Origin: Halobacillus amylolyticus
GTDB lineage: Bacteria > Bacillota > Bacilli > Bacillales > Halobacillaceae
NCBI RefSeq assembly: GCF_022921115.1
Contig: NZ_CP095075.1
Span: 1-64,000 of the forward strand
DNA: 64,000 nucleotides
Direction: 5' to 3'
A model generated the notes under the pieces. It saw only the letters and a program-made list of their open reading frames with translations, was not told where the DNA came from and made no database searches. Both the position numbers and the translations under genes were made by a program. Positions 27,871 to 36,518 of this stretch are shown here, one piece after another. Positions within the stretch are counted from its first letter, which is position 1, and each line of letters opens with the position of its first letter.

Positions 27871-29622
27871 ATGTCAAATAAAAATATTGTTATCGTTGGT
27901 GGAGGTCTTGCCGGGCTGATGGCAACAATTAAGGCAGCAGAACAAGGCGTACATGTCGATATGCTGTCAGTAGTTCCAGTTAAACGTTCTCACTCTGTTT
28001 GTGCCCAAGGCGGTATCAACGGTGCCGTTAATACAAAAGGTGAGGGTGACTCACCTTGGGAACATTTTGATGATACGGTTTATGGAGGAGACTTTCTAGC
28101 GAACCAGCCTCCTGTTAAAGCAATGTGCGATGCAGCACCAAGCATCATCCACTTGTTAGATCGTATGGGGGTTATGTTCAACCGAACACCAGAGGGATTA
28201 CTTGATTTCCGTCGTTTCGGTGGTACACAGCATCACCGTACAGCTTTTGCTGGGGCTACAACTGGTCAGCAGCTGCTTTATGCACTTGATGAGCAGGTTC
28301 GTCGCCATGAAGTAAATGGATTGGTTACCAAATATGAAAATTGGGAATTCCTTTCTGCTATCGTTGATGAACAAGGTGTCGGCCGTGGAGTCATTGGGCA
28401 GAACTTGAAGGATCATGAAATTAAGGCTTTCCCTGCTGATGCTGTGATTATGGCATCAGGAGGACCTGGAATTATTTTCGGTAAATCAACCAACTCTGTC
28501 ATTAATACAGGATCTGCTGCTGGTGCTCTTTATCAGCAAGGTGTTAACTATGCGAACGGTGAATTTATTCAAATTCACCCGACTGCCATCCCTGGTGATG
28601 ATAAACTGCGTCTTATGAGTGAATCAGCTCGTGGTGAAGGTGGACGAATTTGGACTTATAAAGATGGTGAGCCTTGGTATTTCCTAGAAGAGAAGTATCC
28701 AGCATATGGTAACCTTGTTCCACGTGATATTGCTACACGTGAAATTTTTGATGTGTGTGTGAATCAGAAGCTGGGAATTAACGGTGAGAACATGGTTTAT
28801 CTTGATCTTTCTCATAAAGATCCTAAAGAATTAGATGTTAAGTTGGGCGGAATCATCGAAATTTACGAGAAATTCGTAGGAGATGACCCTAAGAAAGTAC
28901 CAATGAAAATTTTCCCTGCTGTTCACTATTCTATGGGCGGTATGTGGGTAGATTTCGACCAGATGACAAACATTCCTGGGATCTTTGCTGCTGGGGAATG
29001 TGATTATAGTCAACATGGCGGGAACCGCTTAGGAGCAAACTCATTGCTTTCTGCCATTTATGGCGGGATGGTCGCCGGGCCTAATGCTGCGAAATATACA
29101 GAAGGTCTTGAAACATTAGCAGATGACATGAGTTCGACATTATTTGATGAAAAAGTAAAAGAGGAACAGGACAAATTTGAAGCAATCATGAGCATGGACG
29201 GCGATGAAAATGCCTATCAAATTCACAAAGAGCTTGGTGAATGGATGACAGACAATGTAACAGTTGTCCGTGAAAATGAAAAGCTTCTGAAAACAGATGA
29301 AAAAATTGTAGAACTAATGGAACGCTATAAGAGGATTAATATAAATGATACTTCCCGGTGGAGTAATCAGGGTGCCATGTTCACACGTCAGCTTTGGAAC
29401 ATGCTTCAATTAGCTCGTGTGATAACACACGGTGCGTACAATCGTAACGAAAGTCGTGGAGCTCATTACAAACCCGAATTCCCTGATCGTAATGATGAAG
29501 AGTTTTTGAAAACTACAATAGCTAGTTATGATAAAGAAAATAATAAACCTGTGATCAGTTACGAGGAAGTGGATACATCTCTGCTCGAGCCGCGTAAACG
29601 CGATTACTCGAAAAGTAAATAA
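27871..29622 (+). CDS. sdhA: succinate dehydrogenase flavoprotein subunit
   Basis: 583 residues. Oxidises succinate to fumarate with covalently bound FAD. FAD-binding GGGLAGL at the N-terminus, flavinylation His segment KRSHSVCAQGGINGA, and substrate-site regions QIHPTAIPG, SARGEGG and the catalytic Arg region with HYSMGGMWVD, AAGECDYSQHGGNRLGANSL. Length typical of the Bacillus type (about 586). SD AAGGGAGTGAG lies before the ATG. Confidence 0.97.
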   Translation: MSNKNIVIVGGGLAGLMATIKAAEQGVHVDMLSVVPVKRSHSVCAQGGINGAVNTKGEGDSPWEHFDDTVYGGDFLANQPPVKAMCDAAPSIIHLLDRMGVMFNRTPEGLLDFRRFGGTQHHRTAFAGATTGQQLLYALDEQVRRHEVNGLVTKYENWEFLSAIVDEQGVGRGVIGQNLKDHEIKAFPADAVIMASGGPGIIFGKSTNSVINTGSAAGALYQQGVNYANGEFIQIHPTAIPGDDKLRLMSESARGEGGRIWTYKDGEPWYFLEEKYPAYGNLVPRDIATREIFDVCVNQKLGINGENMVYLDLSHKDPKELDVKLGGIIEIYEKFVGDDPKKVPMKIFPAVHYSMGGMWVDFDQMTNIPGIFAAGECDYSQHGGNRLGANSLLSAIYGGMVAGPNAAKYTEGLETLADDMSSTLFDEKVKEEQDKFEAIMSMDGDENAYQIHKELGEWMTDNVTVVRENEKLLKTDEKIVELMERYKRININDTSRWSNQGAMFTRQLWNMLQLARVITHGAYNRNESRGAHYKPEFPDRNDEEFLKTTIASYDKENNKPVISYEEVDTSLLEPRKRDYSKSK

Positions 29623-29637
29623 AGGAGGACAATCATC

Positions 29638-30402
29638 ATGAGCGAAAATAAAACGATTACGTTTGTCATTACGCGTCAAGACGATCCCGATTCTAGTCCT
29701 TATGAAGAAACCTTTAAAATCCCTTACCGTCAAAATATGAATGTCATTTCTGCATTAATGGAGATTCGCAGAAACCCGGTTAATGCTGATGGAAAAGAAA
29801 CGACACCTGTCTTTTGGGAAATGGGATGTTTAGAAGAAGTTTGCGGAGCATGCTCCATGGTTATTAACGGAACGCCGAGACAATCTTGTACAGCCCTTGT
29901 TGATCAATTAGAACAACCTATTAAGTTAGCACCTATGACAACTTTTCCTGTCAATCGTGATTTGGCAGTAGATCGCAGCCGTATGTTTGACTCATTGAAA
30001 AAAGTGAAAGCATGGGTGCCAATTGATGGAACTTACGATCTCGGACCAGGACCAAAAATGCCTGAAAGCAAACGGCAATGGGCATATGAATTATCTAAAT
30101 GTATGACTTGTGGTGTGTGTTTAGAAGCTTGCCCTAACGTAAATAGCAAGTCTGACTTCATCGGACCTGCTGCCTTATCTCAAGTTCGTCTGCATAATTC
30201 ACATCCAACAGGCGCTATGAATAAGAGTGAGCGTTTGCAAACGATCATGGATGAAGAGGGCTTAATGGGATGCGGGAATGCACAAAACTGTGTACAAGCT
30301 TGCCCTAAAGGAATTCCTTTGACGACATCCATTGCTGCACTTAACCGAGATACAGCCATTGAATCGTTCAAGAGCTTCTTCGGAAGTGACCAGCGCGTTT
30401 AA
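29638..30402 (+). CDS. sdhB: succinate dehydrogenase iron-sulfur subunit
   Basis: 254 residues. Passes electrons from SdhA to the membrane subunit through three Fe-S centres. Cys motifs: 2Fe-2S region CLEEVCGACSMVINGTPRQSC, 4Fe-4S region CMTCGVCLEACP and 3Fe-4S region CGNAQNCVQACPKG. It lies 15 bases after sdhA with SD AAAGGAGG. A strong terminator follows. Confidence 0.97.
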   Translation: MSENKTITFVITRQDDPDSSPYEETFKIPYRQNMNVISALMEIRRNPVNADGKETTPVFWEMGCLEEVCGACSMVINGTPRQSCTALVDQLEQPIKLAPMTTFPVNRDLAVDRSRMFDSLKKVKAWVPIDGTYDLGPGPKMPESKRQWAYELSKCMTCGVCLEACPNVNSKSDFIGPAALSQVRLHNSHPTGAMNKSERLQTIMDEEGLMGCGNAQNCVQACPKGIPLTTSIAALNRDTAIESFKSFFGSDQRV

Positions 30403-30420
30403 TTCAAACCTTAAATAAAA

Positions 30421-30457
30421 ATGCCACTGTATCCCATCGATACAGTGGCATTTTTTT
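30421..30457 (+). terminator. Terminator after sdhCAB
   Basis: ATGCCACTGTATC / GATACAGTGGCAT with a CCATC loop, 13-bp perfect, followed by TTTTTTT. Confidence 0.95.
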
Positions 30458-30523
30458 GTTTTATGTCGCTTATTGTCATAGTATAATAGATAGGATTGAT
30501 CTCAAGTAGAGGTGAAGAAAGTG

Positions 30524-32851
30524 ATGCGCGTGCTAAATTGGAAGCAAATGTTACTTGTTTTATTTATTATACTCTCGGCATGTTATATTACATTTATATC
30601 CGTAACTCAACCCTTAATAGGGATTGATCTAGAGCAAAATAGTAATGATGAATGGATCATTACCCAGATTAAAGGGGAGAGCTGGGCTGATGAGAAGATG
30701 ATTCCTGTTGGAGCAGAACTAATATCTGTTGAAGGAGCAGCCCCTGGCGAACATTATACGGTTCGAATGTTTGGGGAGTTAGAGAATGCAAAATCATTCA
30801 CAGTTAAAGGTTTGAATGAGAAGGTGAGCTATTCATCAATCAATGAATCGACTTTCTTGCATTGGACATTGTTTATCATTCTGCCTCTATTATTTTTATG
30901 TGCGACATTTTGGATTTCCAAGATTGTGCAGAGCAAAGTGGCTAAACGCTTCTCTGCAAATCAGCTTATGCTTTTCTTTTTGTTAATTGCCCTTGGTTAT
31001 TTGAGTAATAGCGGGGCTGTACGTGATGACTTATACAGTATCTTTCTCAATTCCATATTGTTTCTCATATCGCCAGTCGTACTCATCCATTTTCTCTATA
31101 ATTACTTCTCGGAGCTTAAAGTATATTGGTTTTCGAGAAAGATTTATCAAGTATTATATATTCTCGTTACTCTAGTTACAGCTGTAGAAAGTTACTTTCT
31201 AATAACAACTAGGTATCCACCTTTCTTTTACCATGTACCTGGAACAATGCTTTTTATACTTTATATCATTTTATTTTTCATTATCTTTAAAGGGTTATCG
31301 ATTTATAAGGATACGTCTGTAGGAACGGTATTTAAATATATGAGTGTAGGAATGTCAGTTGCCTTTTTCCCCTACATTTTTCTTTATTTAACGCCTGCCT
31401 TAACTATTCACGCAAAAATTATTCCCCTGGAAATAGCGGCTATATTTTTAATCGCTTTACCAGTGACGTTTATGTATTTAGTGACACGTGAGCGATTGAT
31501 CGATATCCATTTTGTGATCGGACGCCTTCGTTATTATGCATTACTATCCGCCCTGCCTAGCGTATTTGTACCTATAATGATTTCAATGTTTGTTGAAAAA
31601 GATCTTACGATGATTGACCACCTGCAGATCTATTTAACCACCCATCTCCTGCTTATTATATTGCTGTCTATTAAAGAAATACTTGATTTTCGCTTGCAAA
31701 AATTTCTGTTCGTTGCAAGGTACAGTTATCAGGAAAGTATGCATAGAATTTCTAAAGAAATGAAAGATCAATCGAATGCCGTTGATCTTATGAAAGTGAT
31801 GCGTAAAGAAATTGGCAATGTATTAAAAGTGAGAGAGATGTATATCTATTCCATACACAACGAACGTAAGATGTATTGTGTGTATGACCCTATTCCTGAT
31901 GATATATTAAATCACTTTGATGATTATTTTCCTAATCGTCACTATGATGTTGGAACAATTCTCGAAACCGGTAAAGGCTTTGGAGTGATTGTTGGTTTTA
32001 CTTTAGATAAAATCACAATGCTTTGGTGCAGGGGGAAAAAAGATTATACTAGTTTAAACCGGGACGAGAAAACATACTTGCAAACCGTTGCGCAAAACGC
32101 GAACATTGCTATAGAAAATATGAATTTAATTGCAGATTTAGTTAAGGAGCTCCGTACATTGAGGAGTGATCAAACCCATAAATATCCAACCTGGCTTTCA
32201 AGGTTGCTCTTTACTATTGCGGAGAACCAAAGGAAACAGCTATCCATTGATCTCCACGATACGGTTCTACAAGAACAACTCTATCTGTATAGACGAATGG
32301 ATGATTTATTGAGCAAGCGATCGGACTTACCAAAGACATTAGATGCAGAACTTTCCATGTATAAGGAGTCCCTTCTAGATAACATTCATTTAATTCGGGA
32401 GACATGCAACGAGTTACGTCCAGCATTTATTGAAGAGATAGGACTCGTTCACTCATTAGAAACGTTAATAGAGCAATATCAGCTTCGATCGAATTTCACG
32501 GTTTATTTTACAAGTGAAGGATTTAATGCGAAACTCGATCAGGAACATGTATTGTCCATATTCCGAATTGTTCAGGAGCTTTTAACCAATGCGATGAAGC
32601 ATTCTAATGCTAAAATCGTTAAACTTAGCCTTTCCAATAATGATCATCAAGTTATGCTTTTATATTCAGATGATGGAAAAGGAATGGATTATTCCTTCCA
32701 GCGTGACCTTTTTTCTCATATTGGGCTATCCGGAATCGAACAACGAGTAAATGGACTGAACGGTCATCTAAAAATAGAGACGGCTCCGGACGAGGGCTTT
32801 AAATCAATTATTACTTTTCCCTATAAGGTTACAAAGGAGGTTGAAGTATGA
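30524..32851 (+). CDS. ComP-like sensor histidine kinase
   Basis: About 775 residues. N-terminal TM helix (about 6-28), an extracytoplasmic PDZ-like segment (GAELISVEGAAPG), then about seven to nine further TM helices (110-380), a GAF-like linker, and a NarL-class kinase core: HisKA_3 with LSIDLHDTVLQE (phospho-His near 577), N box ELLTNAMKHS near 685, G box DDGKGMDY near 717. Length, topology and the core (WLSRLLFTIAENQRKQLS) closely match B. subtilis ComP, receptor for the ComX peptide pheromone. Starts at GTG 30521 or ATG 30524 behind AGAGGTGA. It overlaps the response regulator by 4 bases. No comQ/comX lies upstream. Confidence 0.85.
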   Translation: MRVLNWKQMLLVLFIILSACYITFISVTQPLIGIDLEQNSNDEWIITQIKGESWADEKMIPVGAELISVEGAAPGEHYTVRMFGELENAKSFTVKGLNEKVSYSSINESTFLHWTLFIILPLLFLCATFWISKIVQSKVAKRFSANQLMLFFLLIALGYLSNSGAVRDDLYSIFLNSILFLISPVVLIHFLYNYFSELKVYWFSRKIYQVLYILVTLVTAVESYFLITTRYPPFFYHVPGTMLFILYIILFFIIFKGLSIYKDTSVGTVFKYMSVGMSVAFFPYIFLYLTPALTIHAKIIPLEIAAIFLIALPVTFMYLVTRERLIDIHFVIGRLRYYALLSALPSVFVPIMISMFVEKDLTMIDHLQIYLTTHLLLIILLSIKEILDFRLQKFLFVARYSYQESMHRISKEMKDQSNAVDLMKVMRKEIGNVLKVREMYIYSIHNERKMYCVYDPIPDDILNHFDDYFPNRHYDVGTILETGKGFGVIVGFTLDKITMLWCRGKKDYTSLNRDEKTYLQTVAQNANIAIENMNLIADLVKELRTLRSDQTHKYPTWLSRLLFTIAENQRKQLSIDLHDTVLQEQLYLYRRMDDLLSKRSDLPKTLDAELSMYKESLLDNIHLIRETCNELRPAFIEEIGLVHSLETLIEQYQLRSNFTVYFTSEGFNAKLDQEHVLSIFRIVQELLTNAMKHSNAKIVKLSLSNNDHQVMLLYSDDGKGMDYSFQRDLFSHIGLSGIEQRVNGLNGHLKIETAPDEGFKSIITFPYKVTKEVEV

Positions 32852-33498
32852 CCCGGATTTTAATTGTTGACGATCATCCTGCTGTAGGTGCAGGGACGAA
32901 GGCTATGCTCGAACAGGAAGAAAATATGAAAGTAGATGTAACCGACAGAGCAAACGAAGTAGAAACTTTAATGAAGAAACAAGCTTATGACATCTTGCTC
33001 CTAGATTTATACATGCCTGGCATCAGTGGTGTGGACCTTGCTAAAACATTAAAAAAAGATGCCCCGGATTTGACCATTTTAATCTATACAGGGTTTGATT
33101 TAAATACACATTTTAATATGCTTGTTGAGGCAAATATAAACGGGTTCGTCAGTAAGACAGCGACAAGTGACCAGTTGGTTACATCGATACGTTGTGCGTT
33201 AAGAGATGAGGTCGTCATTCCACTTCACTTATTCAAACAGCTTAGAAGATCGGAGGCAAGTACCAACCAACCATCTGATAAGGAACAAGGGACAGGCCCT
33301 TCCTTAAATGAAAAGGAACAATCGATCCTTAAGGAAGTGGCATCAGGTTTGACTAACCGTGAAATAGCCCAGTCTTTGCATATGTCTCAACGCAGTGTTG
33401 AATACACACTAACAGGAATTTTTAATAAACTAGCAGTGAAATCGCGAACCGAAGCGTTATTTAAAGCACAAGAGCTTGGCCTTGTTTCAAAGTCATAA
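32848..33498 (+). CDS. ComA-like response regulator
   Basis: 216 residues. Receiver domain with DDHPAVGAGTKAML at the N-terminus, phosphoacceptor Asp in LLLDLYMPG (about residue 53) and Lys in SKTATSDQ; C-terminal LuxR/NarL helix-turn-helix (about 150-210, EKEQSILKEVASGLTNREIA and MSQRSVEYTLTGIFNKL). The ...SKRSIEYSLTSIFNKL motif of B. subtilis ComA is nearly reproduced. Partner of the kinase just upstream with ATGA overlap. Targets are not visible; ComA binds an inverted TTGCGG-type site in B. subtilis. Confidence 0.87.
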   Translation: MTRILIVDDHPAVGAGTKAMLEQEENMKVDVTDRANEVETLMKKQAYDILLLDLYMPGISGVDLAKTLKKDAPDLTILIYTGFDLNTHFNMLVEANINGFVSKTATSDQLVTSIRCALRDEVVIPLHLFKQLRRSEASTNQPSDKEQGTGPSLNEKEQSILKEVASGLTNREIAQSLHMSQRSVEYTLTGIFNKLAVKSRTEALFKAQELGLVSKS

Positions 33499-33592
33499 AC
33501 GGCCGGCACAGGGTCATGTTTTTCCACATAAGATGTAATGACTAAATAATTCCCCTCATGCACAGCTCTAGACAACAAGGAGGGGTACGCTT

Positions 33593-33784
33593 GTGAAGGA
33601 AGACGGCTACAGGCCAACACAAATTTTAACCAAGCGGGAGCGGGAAGTTTTCGAGCTTCTAGTGCAAGACAAAACAACAAAGGAAATTGCAAGTGAACTG
33701 TTCATTTCTGAGAAAACAGTTCGCAATCACATTTCCAATGCAATGAGTACCATTTGCGAACCGCAAGAAAGCCCGATGGGATAA
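33593..33784 (+). pseudogene. gerE: gerE truncated at the accessory-element junction
   Basis: GTG start behind AAGGAGGGG. Residues through ISEKTVRNHISNAM are essentially GerE, the small LuxR-type regulator that acts last in the mother cell (SigK stage) to control spore-coat genes. After that Met (DNA about 33748) the protein continues STICEPQESPMG and stops at 63 residues, whereas GerE is 74 residues with a final QKLGVKGRSQAVVELL...-type helix. The last helix, used in dimerisation, is missing, so function is doubtful. The breakpoint marks where chromosomal synteny (next gene expected: murI/racE) is replaced by mobile DNA. Confidence 0.85.
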
Positions 33785-33802
33785 GGTTTCCTAGTCGCGG
33801 CT

Positions 33803-33940
33803 TTATCTTTGTTTATTCAGCTTATATTGGATTTCATGCTCTTTTATTTGAGTCAGCCTTTTTTCGCATAGTTCCGAGGTGACCCTAAAATCTTTGGCCA
33901 GCGATCAATAATGTAAGTATCGCTTATATCTGATTACAGC
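33803..33940 (-). pseudogene. 3' fragment of an ImmA-like gene
   Basis: Read on the minus strand, this encodes LAKDFRVTSELCEKRLTQI followed by KEHEIQYKLNKQR and a stop, closely matching the C-terminus of the intact ImmA-like gene at 38323-38826 (AKDFRVTTELCRKRLQQI, then KERETQYRLNKQR). Preceding codons (DISDTYIIDRW) also align but are one base out of frame, so it is broken by a frameshift as well as truncated. The loss of similarity near 33940 coincides with the apparent left end of the IS21 remnant. It is a decayed paralogue, not a copy of the intact gene. Confidence 0.8.
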
Positions 33941-34930
33941 CAATGAAATGTACCAAACCCGCCATATTTTTACCACCAAGTGACAAAAAATGCACCATTA
34001 ACTGCCAAGCCTTTACCACTTTTCATACCTCTGTATAAATAATAAGCACACCTACGGGTGTGACATTATTTATATGGGAGGTATTTTTTGTATGATTCAT
34101 TATCAAAAGATATTGGAATTGTACGATGAGGGAATCAGTCTTAGAGTCATTGCCGCAAGCACGGGTAACTCTCGTCAAAAAGTAACAGAGGTCATTAGTC
34201 TGGCAGAAAAAGAAGGGATTAGTCTGTCCAATAGAGGAAGAAATGACGGATCAATGGATTGAGGAGTTTTTCTTTCCGGAAACACTGTGGAGGCTTCTGG
34301 ACGACGACCTTTGAACTTTGATTATATTCATGAAGAGTTAGCGAAGCCTAATGTGACGCTTTCTCTTCTCCATCATGGTTGCTTCCGCATACAATAATTG
34401 ACTGCACGGCAGTGTCGCAACGAAAACATACGCCTTTACTTTCTCCCCAGTATCTCTATCAATGACGAAAGATGCGGATCCTGCCCAATCGACTTCCATG
34501 ATTTCAGCCGGTTTTCTACGAATGCGTAAAGTGGCTATACCGATGGATTTGCATTCATGGATTAATGCACACAACCATGTATGATTATTTTGGTGGCACT
34601 ACACAAATTATAGTCATGCCTGCACGGGTTCGTACACCAAGGATAAAGCAAGTGTTGAAGCCTCTGCTAATGTTATCTCTACACATGGATCATCGCAGCT
34701 TTAAGAAATACACATTGCTTCAGTATCGATGAATTGAACGAAGAAGTTTGGAGGAAATTAGCCGAATTCAATTAGCGCCCTTTTACTCGCAAAAAAGGTA
34801 TTGTTTGTCGGCATCTGAAGACGAGAGGGGACCTAGAGAAACGAAGGATTACTATCACTGGGTTGGTTACAAAAACTGGTGCCCATTCCTTGAGGAACTA
34901 AAGGCAAAGCTTTTGGGTGTCTATGGCAAA
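33937..34930 (+). mobile_element. Degenerate, internally inverted IS21-family element
   Basis: Between the ImmA-like fragment and 34930 lies a wrecked IS21-type insertion sequence. The 5' part (33937-34050) carries short repeated ACC-type blocks (TTTACCACCAAG, TGCACCATTAACTGCC, TTTACCACTTTT), as expected for the multiple terminal repeats of IS21 elements. Then come istA fragments (see next entry). No istB (ATPase) gene and no convincing right terminal repeat are visible. A perfect hairpin CACACC-TACG-GGTGTG at 34050-34065 precedes the istA start. Confidence 0.75.
34092..34930 (+). pseudogene. istA transposase remnant with inverted middle segment
   Basis: ATG 34092 (SD GGGAGG) opens MIHYQKILELYDEGISLRVI, the IstA N-terminal helix-turn-helix, but the frame stops at 34262. 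Further degenerate plus-strand codons give YIHEELAKPNVTLSLLHH near 34330-34375. From about 34376 to 34560 the transposase sequence is on the minus strand: KPAEIMEVDWAG and IDRDTGEKVKAYVFVATLP, the catalytic-domain start with its Asp. From about 34560 the plus strand resumes (INAHNH, MYDYFGG, PARVRTP, then DELNEEVWRKLAEFN) with frameshifts and a stop. So a segment of about 185 bases has been inverted in place within a dead gene. Confidence 0.8.
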
Positions 34931-35230
34931 GGGACCTTTCCCTCATAGATGAACTGAGAGGGATATTTATGACGGTTCCAGAAAAATGATCATTGATTAC
35001 TTCGAAAACAATTCTAACTGATTGCAAAAGAAAGGTCCTAGTTTATCAAAAATATTAATCCGTAGGCAGATTTCATTCATTGGTAACCAACATTGGTGAA
35101 AAACATGTAAAGGGTGGTAAAATCTAGTGACCGTAATCACTGTTCGGGCTTGTTCCTTGTCTGTTACTATTTATCAAATTAAGATCATTTTATTTAAGTT
35201 AGTCCATTGCCATACTGGAATCCAATAAAA
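34931..35230. other. Non-coding stretch between IS remnant and the three-gene operon
   Basis: About 300 bases with no supported gene, RNA or strong hairpin. The right end of the IS21 element should lie in or before this stretch but I could not place it. Confidence 0.4.
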
Positions 35231-35252
35231 AAACCAGGCAATAATTGCCTAG
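35231..35252 (-). terminator. Terminator of the three-gene minus-strand operon
   Basis: On the minus strand CTAGGCAAT / ATTGCCTGG followed by TTTTTTT. It overlaps the TAG stop of the last gene. In plus coordinates the stem is CCAGGCAATAATTGCCTAG. Confidence 0.85.
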
Positions 35253-35896
35253 TTATCATTTGTTACAATAGATGAATCTTTAACCGTATTTATCTCTTCT
35301 AACATTAAATTAATTATTTTTTTTATAGAGTATTCATTTCTATATTCATTTAACAACCCCATTAGCTGATGTACGACTTTCACTTTCTTCCATATAAGTT
35401 TTTGCTCATCGTATTTAGCGTCACTTAAACTGTCAACGTGCGAATTATAAGCAGTAAAATTCAATGTAGTAAACGAAATTAAAACCGTTTCTTTTATTTC
35501 ATTATCTTCAGACAAGATTAACTTAACTAAAGCATCTTTATCCTCATCAATAAATGCTTCATAAACCTCTGAAATGTTCTTTAGGTTTTCCTTAAACTCA
35601 TTTTGGACCATTTCATACCTGGATTTTTCTCTTTCACTTACTTCTCTAGATTCTTCAGCATTTTTTAAGAAATGTAGAACGAATGCAACAAGTCCTGTAC
35701 AAATACTACCTATTAAAAAGAGGGATGACTTCATAACCCAGTCAACAAAGTCGTAGTTTTTTGAGTTAATCAAATATGTTTCAGCTGAAAAGGAGGTGAT
35801 TAACATAATGTTAACTATAAGTGTACCTAAGATGGTTCCAAGTAAGAAAAGAAATGCTACAGTAAAAAGAAAAGTCTTGTTAATGTGTTTAAGCAT
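35249..35896 (-). CDS. Two-TM membrane protein of unknown function, operon gene 3
   Basis: About 215 residues, not recognised. Two transmembrane helices near the N-terminus (about 8-32, FLFTVAFLFLLGTILGTLIV; about 57-77, SLFLIGSICTGLVAFVLHFL) separated by a short polar loop, then a long charged cytoplasmic helical region (about 80-215), starting with a coiled coil (EESREVSEREKSRYEMVQNE). ATG 35896 lies 4 bases after the stop of gene 2, implying translational coupling; a TTG at 35914 would give six more residues. Topology is that of many membrane effectors in abortive-infection systems, which is inference only. Last gene before the terminator. Confidence 0.75.
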   Translation of the reverse strand: MLKHINKTFLFTVAFLFLLGTILGTLIVNIMLITSFSAETYLINSKNYDFVDWVMKSSLFLIGSICTGLVAFVLHFLKNAEESREVSEREKSRYEMVQNEFKENLKNISEVYEAFIDEDKDALVKLILSEDNEIKETVLISFTTLNFTAYNSHVDSLSDAKYDEQKLIWKKVKVVHQLMGLLNEYRNEYSIKKIINLMLEEINTVKDSSIVTNDN

Positions 35897-35900
35897 TGAA

Positions 35901-36518
35901 TTAGGCAGTTCCAAGTTTTTGACGCAATCGATTTCTTAGGGCATCCAGTGATTCGTCCCTAACGATTTCTTTACCTTGTTCATCTTGGCCTTTGTTAAAT
36001 TCAAAAGCTCTTTTCAGGCTTAACTCAGAGTGCGAGTCAACTTCTTTCTCCTCCTTTGAAGAATTAGATTTGTAAGTAGGACTATCAAAGGAGGCGTGCG
36101 CCTTTAAATCCTTCATTGCCTCTTCATAAAAGATATCTTTTAACTTAAACAATAGTTTAACATCCGACAGAAATGAGGAGTTAGAAAGATCACCAGGTTT
36201 ATTGCATTCTTGACATTCAAAATTCATTAATTCATCTTCAGATTTTAAAATATTTAATTCGTCGCAATTGTCACATTCGTACTTATAGAGTTTAGAAAAT
36301 ATCCCATTCTTATCTGATAGAGATAGAAAAAAACTAACAGAACTATTTACATCAATTCCAAACATATGCGCAAATCTGAATGGACTAAAGAAAGTAGCTC
36401 CTAACCGAAGTTCTTGGGTAATAAAATGATTCATTCTAGGATAATAAGTTTCTAGAGGGAATTTGGATTCTAAAAACTTTTTTCTGCTATATATATTCTT
36501 TAATTCGGTGTAAAACAT
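35901..36518 (-). CDS. Zinc-ribbon protein of unknown function, operon gene 2
   Basis: 205 residues, not recognised. The N-terminal half looks like a winged-helix-type domain (FRFAHMFGIDVNSSVSFFLS...GIFSKLYKYEC) leading into a treble-clef or zinc-ribbon pair: CDNC at about 84-87 and CQEC at about 104-107. The C-terminal third is polar and probably disordered, with a short basic end (LDALRNRLRQKLG). The frame is open to 36575, but ATG 36518 after GGAAAGGAG is preferred; this overlaps the upstream gene by 32 bases. The tight coupling suggests the product works in a complex with its neighbours. Confidence 0.72.
   Translation of the reverse strand: MFYTELKNIYSRKKFLESKFPLETYYPRMNHFITQELRLGATFFSPFRFAHMFGIDVNSSVSFFLSLSDKNGIFSKLYKYECDNCDELNILKSEDELMNFECQECNKPGDLSNSSFLSDVKLLFKLKDIFYEEAMKDLKAHASFDSPTYKSNSSKEEKEVDSHSELSLKRAFEFNKGQDEQGKEIVRDESLDALRNRLRQKLGTA

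Noticed and set aside
30403-30520. A comX-like pheromone gene upstream of the ComP-like kinase
   Set aside because: The interval holds only the sdhB terminator and a promoter; no small open frame with an SD.
33500-33592. SigK-type promoter for gerE
   Set aside because: Partial matches such as CATAAGATGTA do not fit the CATA-N3-TA consensus well enough to call.
34338-34574. Independent minus-strand gene in the IS region
   Set aside because: Its sequence is the middle of IstA; it is an inverted fragment of a dead transposase, not a gene.
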